Part shown: piece by piece, positions 1 through 5,126 of the stretch | Position numbering within the stretch: position 1 is the first letter of the stretch | Layout of the letters: each line of letters begins with the position of its first letter | Source of the DNA: CAZVWH01 sp964631175 | GTDB lineage: Bacteria > Planctomycetota > Phycisphaerae > Sedimentisphaerales > Anaerobacaceae | Length of the DNA: 5,162 bases | Assembly (NCBI GenBank): GCA_964631175.1 | Contig: CAZVWH010000147.1 | Location: forward strand, 1 to 5,162 | Direction: 5' to 3' | Made by a program: the position numbers and the translations under genes | The notes under the pieces: generated by a model | What the model saw: the letters and a program-made list of their open reading frames with translations, nothing else | What the model was told of the DNA's origin: nothing | Databases searched by the model: none

Positions 1-1
1 C

Positions 2-56
2 AAAGCAGATTTCTCCACTTCGGCCCACTCATAGTGGGCCTACGGTCGAAATGACA
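2..56. repeat. Dispersed repeat copy interrupted by a hairpin
   Basis: This copy starts with AAAGCAGA (2-9), then has CTTCGG (18-23) and TCGAAATGAC (46-55). The same ordered blocks occur, in reverse complement, at the far end of the window (5127-5162), where CTTCGG and TCGAAA are directly joined. Here they are separated by 22 extra bases (24-45). Together with the preceding GG, these form a perfect hairpin: GGCCCACT (22-29), loop CAT, AGTGGGCC (33-40). The extra bases end in CGG, duplicating the CGG before them. I infer a short hairpin insertion into a repeat copy. The element type is not identified; similar 'TTCGG..TCGAAATGAC' strings are common in spacers of environmental bacterial genomes. 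Confidence 0.5.
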
Positions 57-196
57 GACGTTTCTTTCTGTAGATTCTACCAACAATCTTGACACGCACC
101 CTCTATAATCGGCTTAACAAAAATAACTTGTCAGACGAACCGAAAACGATAAAATCTGCATTCCCAAATGTAATATCTGTTAATAGAGCGCCGGAT

Positions 197-841
197 ATGC
201 AATCTAAAATTGAGCTGAAGCCTAATCAGACTATCGTCTTTATCGGCGACAGCATAACCGATGCCGATAGAAATCAGTCAGCTTATAGGCCGTTCGGTTT
301 CGGGTTTGTGCATTTCGTAGCAAACATCCTTCTGGCGAGGTACCCTCAATTGAATATCAGTATTATAAATGCGGGTGTCAGCGGCAACACCGTCCGGGAT
401 TTGAAGAACCGATGGGAGAAAGACTGCATTAAGCCCCAGCCGGACATTTTGAGTGTGCTTGTCGGTATAAACGATATGGCCAGACGGTATGCCGAACCAG
501 AGAAGCTGCCGAGAGCGGTGTATGAGGACGAATATGAGCTAACGTACAGACAGTTACTTTCACAGGCAAAGCAGCATCTTAATTGTCAATTAATGCTAAT
601 GGAGCCATTTATGTTTTGTAGCGATGCTGAAAACGAGTTATTTAAAAGCCTGCGCGGTTATATCGATATCGTTGATCGTTTGGCAGGAGAATTTGGAGCT
701 ATTTTAGTGCCGTTGCAGAGTGAAATTGATAAACAAATCAGGCAGGTGCCCTCTGGAAACTGGTCGCTTGATATGATTCATCCATACGTATGGGCACATG
801 CCTGGATTGCCCGATGCTGGTTGCAAGCAACCGGCCTGTAG
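197..841 (+). CDS. SGNH/GDSL-family hydrolase (carbohydrate or lipid esterase-like)
   Basis: A 214-aa protein, cytoplasmic as far as can be seen because it has no signal peptide or membrane segment. Block I is FIGDSITDADRN with nucleophile Ser19. Block II is NAGVSGNTVRDL with the oxyanion-hole Gly60. Block III is VGIND with Asn92. Block V is DMIHPY with Asp192 and His195, completing the Ser-Asp-His triad. The GVSGNTVRDLKNRW and GIND context is typical of single-domain bacterial SGNH hydrolases annotated as lysophospholipase L1-like or acetyl-esterases. The substrate cannot be told from sequence; removal of acetyl groups from sugars is a reasonable guess. The frame is open from a TTG at 89, but homology begins at the ATG at 197, so I chose that start although its Shine-Dalgarno is weak. 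It ends with tandem in-frame stops, TAG then TGA (839-844). No operon partner is visible, and a 268-base spacer separates it from nrdJ. Confidence 0.9.
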   Translation: MQSKIELKPNQTIVFIGDSITDADRNQSAYRPFGFGFVHFVANILLARYPQLNISIINAGVSGNTVRDLKNRWEKDCIKPQPDILSVLVGINDMARRYAEPEKLPRAVYEDEYELTYRQLLSQAKQHLNCQLMLMEPFMFCSDAENELFKSLRGYIDIVDRLAGEFGAILVPLQSEIDKQIRQVPSGNWSLDMIHPYVWAHAWIARCWLQATGL

Positions 842-853
842 TGAGCTTGCCTG

Positions 854-879
854 CACTGAGCTTTGTCGAAGTGTCGAAC
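854..879. repeat. Dispersed intergenic repeat-like fragment
   Basis: CACTGAGCTTTGTCGAAGTG (854-873) followed by TCGAAC. It has 4-bp complementary ends (CACT/AGTG) and a short internal repeat of GTCGAA. Close relatives of this string (CACTGAGC..GTCGAAGTG) are familiar to me from spacers of many bacterial genomes. Only one copy lies in this window, so its repeat nature rests on recall. The rest of the spacer up to about 1017 is AT-rich, and I see no gene or convincing terminator in it. Confidence 0.35.
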
Positions 880-1017
880 CTAACTTTAATAAGTCACCTC
901 AATAAAAAAAAATTTTCTTCATAGCTTAAGTAACTATAAGGATTAAGAAAAGAGGCTCCGAATATACGCGAAAATTTTGGACTTTTTAGCTTTACACAAA
1001 CTAAGGTGATAAGTAAG

Positions 1018-1046
1018 TTGATAGTTTGTTTTCTCAACAACATATT
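1018..1046 (+). promoter_or_regulatory. Candidate sigma70-type promoter of nrdJ
   Basis: TTGATA (1018-1023), a 17-base spacer and CATATT (1041-1046) give a plausible -35/-10 pair, 5/6 and 4/6 matches to consensus. Transcription would start near 1053, leaving a leader of roughly 57 bases before the nrdJ ATG. The -10 lies inside the first NrdR-box-like sequence, which suits repression. I found no recognisable cobalamin riboswitch (no B12-box-like AGCCACTG) in the leader, which is also too short for one. The region is AT-rich, so chance matches are likely; TTGTTT (1045) with TATATA (1069) is an alternative. Confidence 0.35.
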
Positions 1047-1050
1047 GTTT
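1035..1050 (+). promoter_or_regulatory. Putative NrdR box 1
   Basis: CAACAACATATTGTTT matches 12 of 16 positions of the NrdR operator consensus as I remember it (ACACWATATATWGTGT), including the core. NrdR is a zinc-finger/ATP-cone repressor that binds paired boxes before ribonucleotide reductase genes. This box overlaps the candidate -10 element. No nrdR gene is in the window. Confidence 0.4.
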
Positions 1051-1064
1051 TGTTCCGTTATATT

Positions 1065-1080
1065 TTTCTATATATTGTGG
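1065..1080 (+). promoter_or_regulatory. Putative NrdR box 2
   Basis: TTTCTATATATTGTGG matches 12 of 16 positions of the same remembered consensus, with an unbroken run over the core and 3' side. It begins 30 bp after box 1, about three helical turns, in line with the paired, helically phased arrangement known for NrdR sites. It lies 29 bases before the nrdJ start codon. Confidence 0.42.
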
Positions 1081-1096
1081 TTATCTTTTCTTTGCA

Positions 1097-1102
1097 GGGA
1101 GG
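1097..1102 (+). promoter_or_regulatory. Ribosome binding site that sets the nrdJ start
   Basis: GGGAGG lies 7 bases before the ATG at 1110. It is the best Shine-Dalgarno in the window and decides against the upstream TTG at 1026, which would add 28 hydrophobic, non-conserved residues translated from the promoter region. Confidence 0.85.
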
Positions 1103-1109
1103 CGCATCG

Positions 1110-4100
1110 ATGTCTTATAACTTCGAGCCTGAGAACCCCTTCAGAAATCAGCAATCCGAACCGAAAACCGCCACAGAATCCCCAGAATCGAGGGGTTTGA
1201 AGATCGAGCATTTCTTTTCAACCGCGGGTGTGCACCCATTTGAGCAGCTCGAATGGGAGAGGCGTTCGGCAAAGATCACCGGCGATAATGGACAGGTAAT
1301 CTTCGAGCAGGATAATATTGAAGTGCCGGTGTCCTGGAGCCAGCTGGCAACGAAGGTTGTGGCAAGCAAATATTTCTATGGTGATATCGAAACCGGCCAA
1401 CGGGAGAATTCCGTTAAGCAGCTTGTCCACCGTGTTTGCAGAACGATCGCTGACCGCGGCAAGAGAGATGGTTATTTTGACACCGACGAGGACGCCGAGG
1501 TTTTCTACAACGAGCTAACCTGGTTGTGTGTAAATCAATACGGAGCGTTTAATTCACCTGTCTGGTTCAACGTGGGCCTCTTCGACGTCTATGGCGTAGC
1601 CGGCAGCAAACACAATTTCCATTGGGATACCCAGCGCAAAGAATCGGTTGCGTGTGAAAACGGCTATGAATATCCACAGGCTTCAGCCTGTTTTATCCAG
1701 TCGGTTAAGGACTCGATGGAAGATATAATGCGTCTGGCGACGAGTGAAGCGATGCTCTTCAAGCACGGCTCTGGCACAGGAACCGACCTATCAACACTGA
1801 GAAGCAGCAGAGAAAAGCTCTCCGGCGGTGGAAAGCCATCAGGGCCTTTGAGCTTTATGATGGTTTATGACCAGATAGCAGCGGTAATTAAATCAGGCGG
1901 TAAGACCCGCAGGGCTGCGAAAATGCAATCGCTAAAGGTTGACCACCCCGATATCGAAGAATTCATTACCTGCAAGACCAAAGAGGAAAAAAAGGCCTGG
2001 GCACTCATTGAGGCTGGCTACAATGGCGACCATAATGCTGAAGCATACGGCAGTGTGGCATTTCAGAATACCAATCTTTCTGTGCGGGTAACCGATGAGT
2101 TTATGCAGGCGGTAGAAAAAGATGACACATGGTCCACTCATGCTGTAACAACGGGTGAAAAGATGGGTGAGCATTCGGCTCGCCAGCTTATGGAGCTGAT
2201 TGCCGAGGGTACAAGGATTTGCGGCGATCCGGGCTTGCAGTATCATAGTACTATCCACCGCTGGCACACTTGTCCTGTCTCTGGGCCGATTAACGCTTCA
2301 AACCCGTGTAGTGAATACATGTTTATAGACAATTCAGCCTGTAATCTAGCTTCACTTAATCTTATGAAATTCCGCAAGGAGGATGGCTCCTTCGACGTTA
2401 ACAGTATTAAAAAAGCGGTTCGGCTTTTTATAATCGCCCAGGAGATATTGGTGGATAACGGCAGCTATCCGGACAAGCTAATTGCCGTGAACAGCCATTT
2501 GTTCCGTCCGCTTGGATTGGGTTACGCCAATCTTGGTTCTCTTGTTATGAGTGAAGCGATTGCCTACGATTCCGACCAGGCAAGGGCAATGGCTTCTGCT
2601 ATCAGCGCAATAATGACAGGGGCTGCTTACACAGTAAGTGCCGAGATAGCTTCGATAAAAGGGCCTTTTGAGGACTTTGACGAGAACCGCGAGGCGATGC
2701 TTAAGATTATCAGTATGCACCGCCAGCATACTTGTGAGATTCCGGAAGCCTATTGCCCGCATGATCTGCGTAACGACGCCAAAGATGCCTGGGACGAGGC
2801 CTTTGACGCCGGCTCCAAAATGGGCTTTCGAAATGCTCAGGTGACTGTGCTTGCGCCGACAGGAACTATCGGCTTTATGATGGATTGTGATACCACCGGC
2901 ATTGAGCCGGATATAGCGCTGGTTAAGTACAAGTTATTGGCTGGCGGCGGTATGCTCAAACTTATCAATAGAACAGTGCCGATGGCTCTTGAGAAGCTCG
3001 GCTATAGCGTCAACGACATTAAATCAATCTGTGACTATATAGATGATAGTGAGACCATCGAGGGTGCGGAAAAACTTAATCCGGACCATTTATCTATCTT
3101 TGATTGTGCTTTCAAGCCGCGTAACGGCAAAAGGTATATTCATTATATGGCGCACGTGAAGATGATGGCGGCGGTTCAGCCTTTTATATCCGGTGCCATA
3201 AGCAAAACCATCAATATGCCGAAGGAAAGCACAACCGAGGATATTATCGCGGCTTATATGGCGGGGTGGAAGCTGGGCTTAAAGGCGGTAGCCATCTATC
3301 GCGATGGCTCCAAGAAGCTGCAGCCTGTTTCTACCAAGAAGCACAAACAAGCTAAAGCTGCTACTGAAGCGCCCGCTCCGGCTCGGCCTTTCAGGCGTCG
3401 GCTGCCGAACACACGCCAAAGCATAACGCATAAATTCTCTGTCGCTACGCACGAAGGCTACCTGACGGTGGGGCTGTACGAGGATGGTCAGCCTGGTGAG
3501 CTGTTCATCACCATGGCCAAGGAGGGCAGCACCGTCGGTGGCCTTATGGATGTGATAGGAACCTGTACATCGTTGGCACTTCAGTACGGCGTGCCTTTAA
3601 TCACACTGGTGGATAAGTTCCGGCACGCCCGGTTTGAGCCGTCAGGGATGACATCGAACAAGGATATACCTTTTGCCAAGAGCTTGATAGATTACATTTT
3701 CTGCTGGCTGGGCTGTCAGTTTATACCCGGCTATGCGGATGAGAATATCCCCAACAGAGCCGCGACCGTTAGGGAGCGGAAAGACAAAAACATAACAACC
3801 GCCAAAGAGCTGGTTGAAAAGACCAGAGAGCTTGCCAAAAAAATCTCTGAAGCAAAAGCCAAGCCAAAAACTGTTGTCAAAGAAAAACAGGATATTTCAG
3901 CTTCAACGCTGATAATTAATCGGCCGTCTGAGACATCGATGGACATACCTATTGAGCCTGCAGATCGAATGGGAGTTTTGGTAGGCTCGACCGTTACGGA
4001 GACATCTGATAACTTGCAATCTGAGACGGCTGTTATGCAGCAGTTCAACGACCAATTCAAGCATTTCAGCGATGATGCTCCTGCCTGTGATGTTTGCGGC

Positions 4101-4169
4101 TCGATCACGGTCCGCAACGGCACCTGCTTTAAATGCTACAACTGCGGCAATTCGATGGGTTGCTCATAA
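1110..4169 (+). CDS. nrdJ: Adenosylcobalamin-dependent (class II) ribonucleotide reductase
   Basis: A 1019-aa cytosolic enzyme reducing ribonucleotides to deoxyribonucleotides with a radical generated from adenosylcobalamin, so it needs neither oxygen nor a metal radical subunit. After about 30 variable residues comes the catalytic barrel. The first redox Cys is in ACFIQS (Cys194), with substrate/phosphate motifs SGTGTDLSTLRSS (221-233) and SGGGKPSGPLSFM (238-250). NPCSEY (398-403) carries the thiyl-radical Cys400 and Glu402, CNLASLNL (411-418) carries the partner Cys411, and APTGTIG spans 582-588. A Lys/Ala/Pro linker leads to a TSCPD-type domain (about 773-872), then a Lys/Glu-rich, possibly coiled segment (about 884-925). 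A Cys tail follows, CDVC...CFKCYNC...GCS (Cys993, 996, 1006, 1009, 1012, 1018), which by analogy relays electrons from thioredoxin and/or binds zinc. The length fits the long vitamin B12-dependent subgroup (roughly 900-1200 aa). No frameshift or missing catalytic residue is seen. It appears monocistronic and is probably NrdR-controlled. Confidence 0.97.
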   Translation: MSYNFEPENPFRNQQSEPKTATESPESRGLKIEHFFSTAGVHPFEQLEWERRSAKITGDNGQVIFEQDNIEVPVSWSQLATKVVASKYFYGDIETGQRENSVKQLVHRVCRTIADRGKRDGYFDTDEDAEVFYNELTWLCVNQYGAFNSPVWFNVGLFDVYGVAGSKHNFHWDTQRKESVACENGYEYPQASACFIQSVKDSMEDIMRLATSEAMLFKHGSGTGTDLSTLRSSREKLSGGGKPSGPLSFMMVYDQIAAVIKSGGKTRRAAKMQSLKVDHPDIEEFITCKTKEEKKAWALIEAGYNGDHNAEAYGSVAFQNTNLSVRVTDEFMQAVEKDDTWSTHAVTTGEKMGEHSARQLMELIAEGTRICGDPGLQYHSTIHRWHTCPVSGPINASNPCSEYMFIDNSACNLASLNLMKFRKEDGSFDVNSIKKAVRLFIIAQEILVDNGSYPDKLIAVNSHLFRPLGLGYANLGSLVMSEAIAYDSDQARAMASAISAIMTGAAYTVSAEIASIKGPFEDFDENREAMLKIISMHRQHTCEIPEAYCPHDLRNDAKDAWDEAFDAGSKMGFRNAQVTVLAPTGTIGFMMDCDTTGIEPDIALVKYKLLAGGGMLKLINRTVPMALEKLGYSVNDIKSICDYIDDSETIEGAEKLNPDHLSIFDCAFKPRNGKRYIHYMAHVKMMAAVQPFISGAISKTINMPKESTTEDIIAAYMAGWKLGLKAVAIYRDGSKKLQPVSTKKHKQAKAATEAPAPARPFRRRLPNTRQSITHKFSVATHEGYLTVGLYEDGQPGELFITMAKEGSTVGGLMDVIGTCTSLALQYGVPLITLVDKFRHARFEPSGMTSNKDIPFAKSLIDYIFCWLGCQFIPGYADENIPNRAATVRERKDKNITTAKELVEKTRELAKKISEAKAKPKTVVKEKQDISASTLIINRPSETSMDIPIEPADRMGVLVGSTVTETSDNLQSETAVMQQFNDQFKHFSDDAPACDVCGSITVRNGTCFKCYNCGNSMGCS

Positions 4170-4170
4170 A

Positions 4171-4205
4171 GAATTGGTTATTCGTTATTGGTAATTGGTT
4201 ATTCG
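4171..4205. repeat. Degenerate heptanucleotide tandem repeat (5 x 7 bp)
   Basis: Five contiguous 7-mers start one base after the nrdJ stop. Units 2 and 5 are identical (TTATTCG); the others are GAATTGG, TTATTGG and TAATTGG. As a consequence AATTGGTTATTCG occurs twice, at 4172-4184 and 4193-4205. This is a short-period intergenic tandem repeat. The following stretch to 4260 has a run of G (4230-4235) and T-rich sequence, but I could not find a stable stem for a terminator. Confidence 0.75.
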
Positions 4206-4266
4206 GGGGACAACCTTTGCTCCAATTGCGGGGGGATTTTTGGTTTTTTAATTGATATTTATTATG

Positions 4267-4304
4267 ATAGTATTAAAGTATTTGCATATATACTTAAATA
4301 GTAT
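4267..4304. promoter_or_regulatory. ArsR-type operator upstream of the arsR-family gene
   Basis: Inverted repeat with 15-bp arms, ATAGTATTAAAGTAT (4267-4281) and ATACTTAAATAGTAT (4290-4304), pairing at 13 of 15 positions around an 8-base centre. Its right arm core ATACTTAAATAG is the exact reverse complement of the left arm of a second site at 4730-4761. AT-rich inverted repeats before the repressor gene are the usual binding sites of ArsR/SmtB dimers, so autoregulation is inferred. Confidence 0.75.
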
Positions 4305-4307
4305 AAA
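4281..4307 (+). promoter_or_regulatory. Candidate promoter of the arsR-family gene, possibly leaderless
   Basis: TATAAA (4302-4307, 5/6 of the -10 consensus) with TTTGCA (4281-4286, 4/6 of the -35) at a short 15-base spacing. Both lie within or at the edge of the operator. Transcription would start at about the A of the ATG at 4313, and there is no Shine-Dalgarno in the few bases available, which suggests a leaderless or nearly leaderless mRNA. Confidence 0.4.
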
Positions 4308-4312
4308 TAACA

Positions 4313-4597
4313 ATGACTGATGCAGAAAGATTAGCAAGGATATTTAAGATACTGTCGGTTGAAACGAGGGTGCGCATAGTGCAGCTTCTCAAACGGCGAT
4401 CGCTTTGCGTTACCGCACTGGCATCTCAACTCGGCATAACACCTGCAGCGGTTTCTCAGCATCTGCGAATCCTTCGTGACGCAGGTATTGTTAAGGATAA
4501 AAAACAAGGATTATATGTACACTATTGGCTCAATAAGTCAAGCTTAGCTCGCCTAAACGAAGCGATCGAAAAGTTGCTAAGAATAAACGATAAGTAA
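4313..4597 (+). CDS. ArsR/SmtB-family winged-helix transcriptional repressor
   Basis: A 94-aa single-domain winged-helix protein, a usual size for the family. The N-terminal helix ARIFKILSVETRVRIVQLL (8-26) is the classic ArsR start. VTALASQLGITPAAVSQHLRILRDAGIV (33-60) is the helix-turn-helix, with recognition helix AAVSQHLRIL. KDKKQGLYVHYWLN (61-74) is the beta-wing, followed by a C-terminal dimerisation helix. ArsR proteins leave DNA when a metal or other signal binds. Here the canonical alpha-3 CxC ligand pair is reduced to a single Cys (SLCVT, Cys32) and no His/Asp/Glu alpha-5 zinc site is obvious, so the inducer is unknown and could be redox or a non-canonical metal. The long inverted repeat ending 8 bases before the ATG implies autoregulation. 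A matching site downstream points to a second, now broken, target. No intact downstream gene follows. Confidence 0.92.
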   Translation: MTDAERLARIFKILSVETRVRIVQLLKRRSLCVTALASQLGITPAAVSQHLRILRDAGIVKDKKQGLYVHYWLNKSSLARLNEAIEKLLRINDK

Positions 4598-4611
4598 ATT
4601 TTCACGCCTTT

Positions 4612-4710
4612 ATGGATGTGGCACTTACTAAGACAGGACAAGGCCCGCCCGATACTGTAGGGTGTTTTCATCTATGCCCTCAGGAACGTAATATTATGAA
4701 GGAAAAATAA
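4612..4710 (+). other. Unrecognised short open frame, doubtful as a gene
   Basis: An ATG-initiated 32-residue frame 14 bases after the arsR-family stop, reading MDVALTKTGQGPPDTV at its start and containing GCFHLC and ending MKEK. It has two Cys four residues apart and is more GC-rich than the sequence after it. There is no Shine-Dalgarno before it. I do not recognise the protein. It could be a tiny co-transcribed peptide, debris of a lost gene, or chance. Confidence 0.15.
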
Positions 4711-4723
4711 AACTTTTATTTTT
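4703..4723. terminator. AT-only perfect palindrome, possible weak bidirectional terminator
   Basis: AAAAATAAAA (4703-4712), C, TTTTATTTTT (4714-4723): perfect 10-bp arms around one base. It lies after the arsR-family gene and before the second operator, where a terminator would be expected. It lacks G-C pairs, so as an RNA hairpin it would be weak. A DNA-level role or chance in AT-rich sequence is equally possible. Confidence 0.25.
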
Positions 4724-4729
4724 AAAAAA

Positions 4730-4761
4730 CTATTTAAGTATATGCGTAAATACTTAAGTAG
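4730..4761. promoter_or_regulatory. Second ArsR-type operator
   Basis: Inverted repeat CTATTTAAGTAT (4730-4741) and ATACTTAAGTAG (4750-4761), 11 of 12 positions paired, around the same 8-base spacing as the site before the arsR-family gene. The left arm is the exact reverse complement of ATACTTAAATAG (4290-4301) in that site. A -10-like TAGAAT (4759-4764) overlaps its right edge. The repressor at 4313-4597 probably binds here. The natural target would be the broken gene starting near 4844. Confidence 0.7.
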
Positions 4762-4816
4762 AATACTAATTCTTTATGAGATAAAATAAAAGATTAGAGT
4801 AGGCTTTTAATACAGG

Positions 4817-4837
4817 ATACTCCTAACATAGGAGTAT
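4817..4837 (+). promoter_or_regulatory. Perfect 9-3-9 palindrome containing a Shine-Dalgarno
   Basis: ATACTCCTA (4817-4825), loop ACA, TAGGAGTAT (4829-4837). In RNA the 5' arm would pair with AGGAG (4830-4834), the Shine-Dalgarno placed 9 bases before an ATG at 4844. This suggests translation control by ribosome-site sequestration. It could also be a DNA-binding site unrelated to the two operators, from which it differs in sequence. Confidence 0.45.
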
Positions 4838-4843
4838 AATCAT

Positions 4844-4931
4844 ATGTGATAATTCTTAATGCTAACGGAATCCTGAAGAGCTAAAGTGCCGACCAAAGGA
4901 CTGCTCGGCTAAGCAGATAGAAAAACACCAT
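4844..4931 (+). pseudogene. Decayed start of a small Cys-containing protein gene
   Basis: An ATG at 4844 with a good Shine-Dalgarno is followed at once by TGA. One frame over, after TAA at 4857 and TAA at 4863, codons 4866-4925 read RNPEELKCRPKDCSAKQIEK. From memory, small proteins with the pattern NPEELKxKPxxCSPEQIxKCHG...HPC are encoded next to ArsR regulators of this kind in anaerobic bacteria and archaea; their function is unknown to me. Here the expected CHG after QIEK is HHDG, and the tail is replaced by AP2-like sequence. The promoter-proximal operator, the Shine-Dalgarno and the start codon are preserved, while the reading frame is broken. Family assignment is by recall only. Confidence 0.45.
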
Positions 4932-5094
4932 GATGGCAAGCACAAAGCCGTTGGATATTTCGACGATGAAATCAAAGCCGCTAAAGCCGGAGTTTATCCT
5001 CCGTACTGAAAGTCCGCCACAGGCAGAGCGGAATAAAGCGGCTAAAAAATACCACCGCGACTTCGCAGTCCTCAATTTTCCTCGCTGGAACTAA
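4932..5094 (+). pseudogene. C-terminal remnant of an AP2 DNA-binding domain, frame-broken
   Basis: Codons 4932-4988 read DGKHKAVGYFDDEIKAAKA, and in a second frame codons 5032-5094 read NKAAKKYHRDFAVLNFPRWN then stop. Joined, they give the end of an AP2 domain, whose usual pattern is GYFDxExEAAxAYDxAAxKYxGEFAxLNFP. In bacteria such domains are usually the C-terminal part of HNH/AP2 homing-endonuclease-like proteins. No HNH part, start codon or ribosome site of its own is present. The frames are separated by about 40 extra bases (4989-5031), which also create a stop at 5007. The antisense open frame over 4881-5075 is a shadow of this remnant. Confidence 0.7.
4989..5032. repeat. Short hairpin-bearing insertion inside the AP2 remnant
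   Basis: The AP2 pattern needs only about two codons (Tyr-Asp/Asn) between AAKA (ending 4988) and KAAKK (from 5035), but 46 bases are present. The net gain of 40 shifts the frame by one. The extra DNA carries two small inverted repeats: GGAG/CTCC (4989-4992, 4999-5002) and TCCGC/GCGGA (5013-5017, 5028-5032). It is more GC-rich than the spacer upstream (4711-4860). It resembles a miniature palindromic interspersed repeat; exact borders are uncertain by a few bases. Confidence 0.5.
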
Positions 5095-5107
5095 TCACTA
5101 ATCACTA
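5091..5107. repeat. Heptanucleotide tandem repeat at the AP2 stop codon
   Basis: CTAATCA occurs twice in tandem (5091-5097, 5098-5104), followed by CTA. The first unit overlaps the TAA stop of the AP2 remnant (5092-5094). It has the same 7-base period as the repeat after nrdJ but a different unit. Confidence 0.5.
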
Positions 5108-5126
5108 TGCTCTGTTGAAAAGCCTC

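Noticed and set aside
89..196. N-terminal extension of the SGNH hydrolase from the TTG at 89
   Set aside because: The 36 extra residues show no family similarity, the TTG lies in a promoter-like hexamer and has no ribosome site; ATG 197 sits just before the conserved first strand.
920..940. Third ArsR operator around ATAGCTTAAGTAACTAT
   Set aside because: Only TTAAGTA is shared with the half-site, and the spacing and second arm do not fit the two real copies.
1026..1109. 28-residue extension of NrdJ from TTG 1026, and a separate short frame from 1006
   Set aside because: A strong GGGAGG precedes ATG 1110; the extra residues are translated from AT-rich control sequence and look hydrophobic only because of it.
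842..1109. Cobalamin riboswitch before nrdJ
   Set aside because: Expected for a B12-linked gene only in some lineages; no B12-box-like sequence or suitable long leader is visible.
1148..4123. Other open frames inside nrdJ on both strands
   Set aside because: Shadows of the strongly conserved nrdJ frame, without ribosome sites or recognisable domains.
4206..4260. Rho-independent terminator for nrdJ before the T-rich stretch
   Set aside because: T-runs are present, but I could find only about 5-bp stems (ATTGG/CCAAT) not adjacent to them.
4881..5075. Minus-strand open frame of 64 residues
   Set aside because: It is antisense to the AP2 remnant, which is recognisable on the plus strand, and it has no family features.
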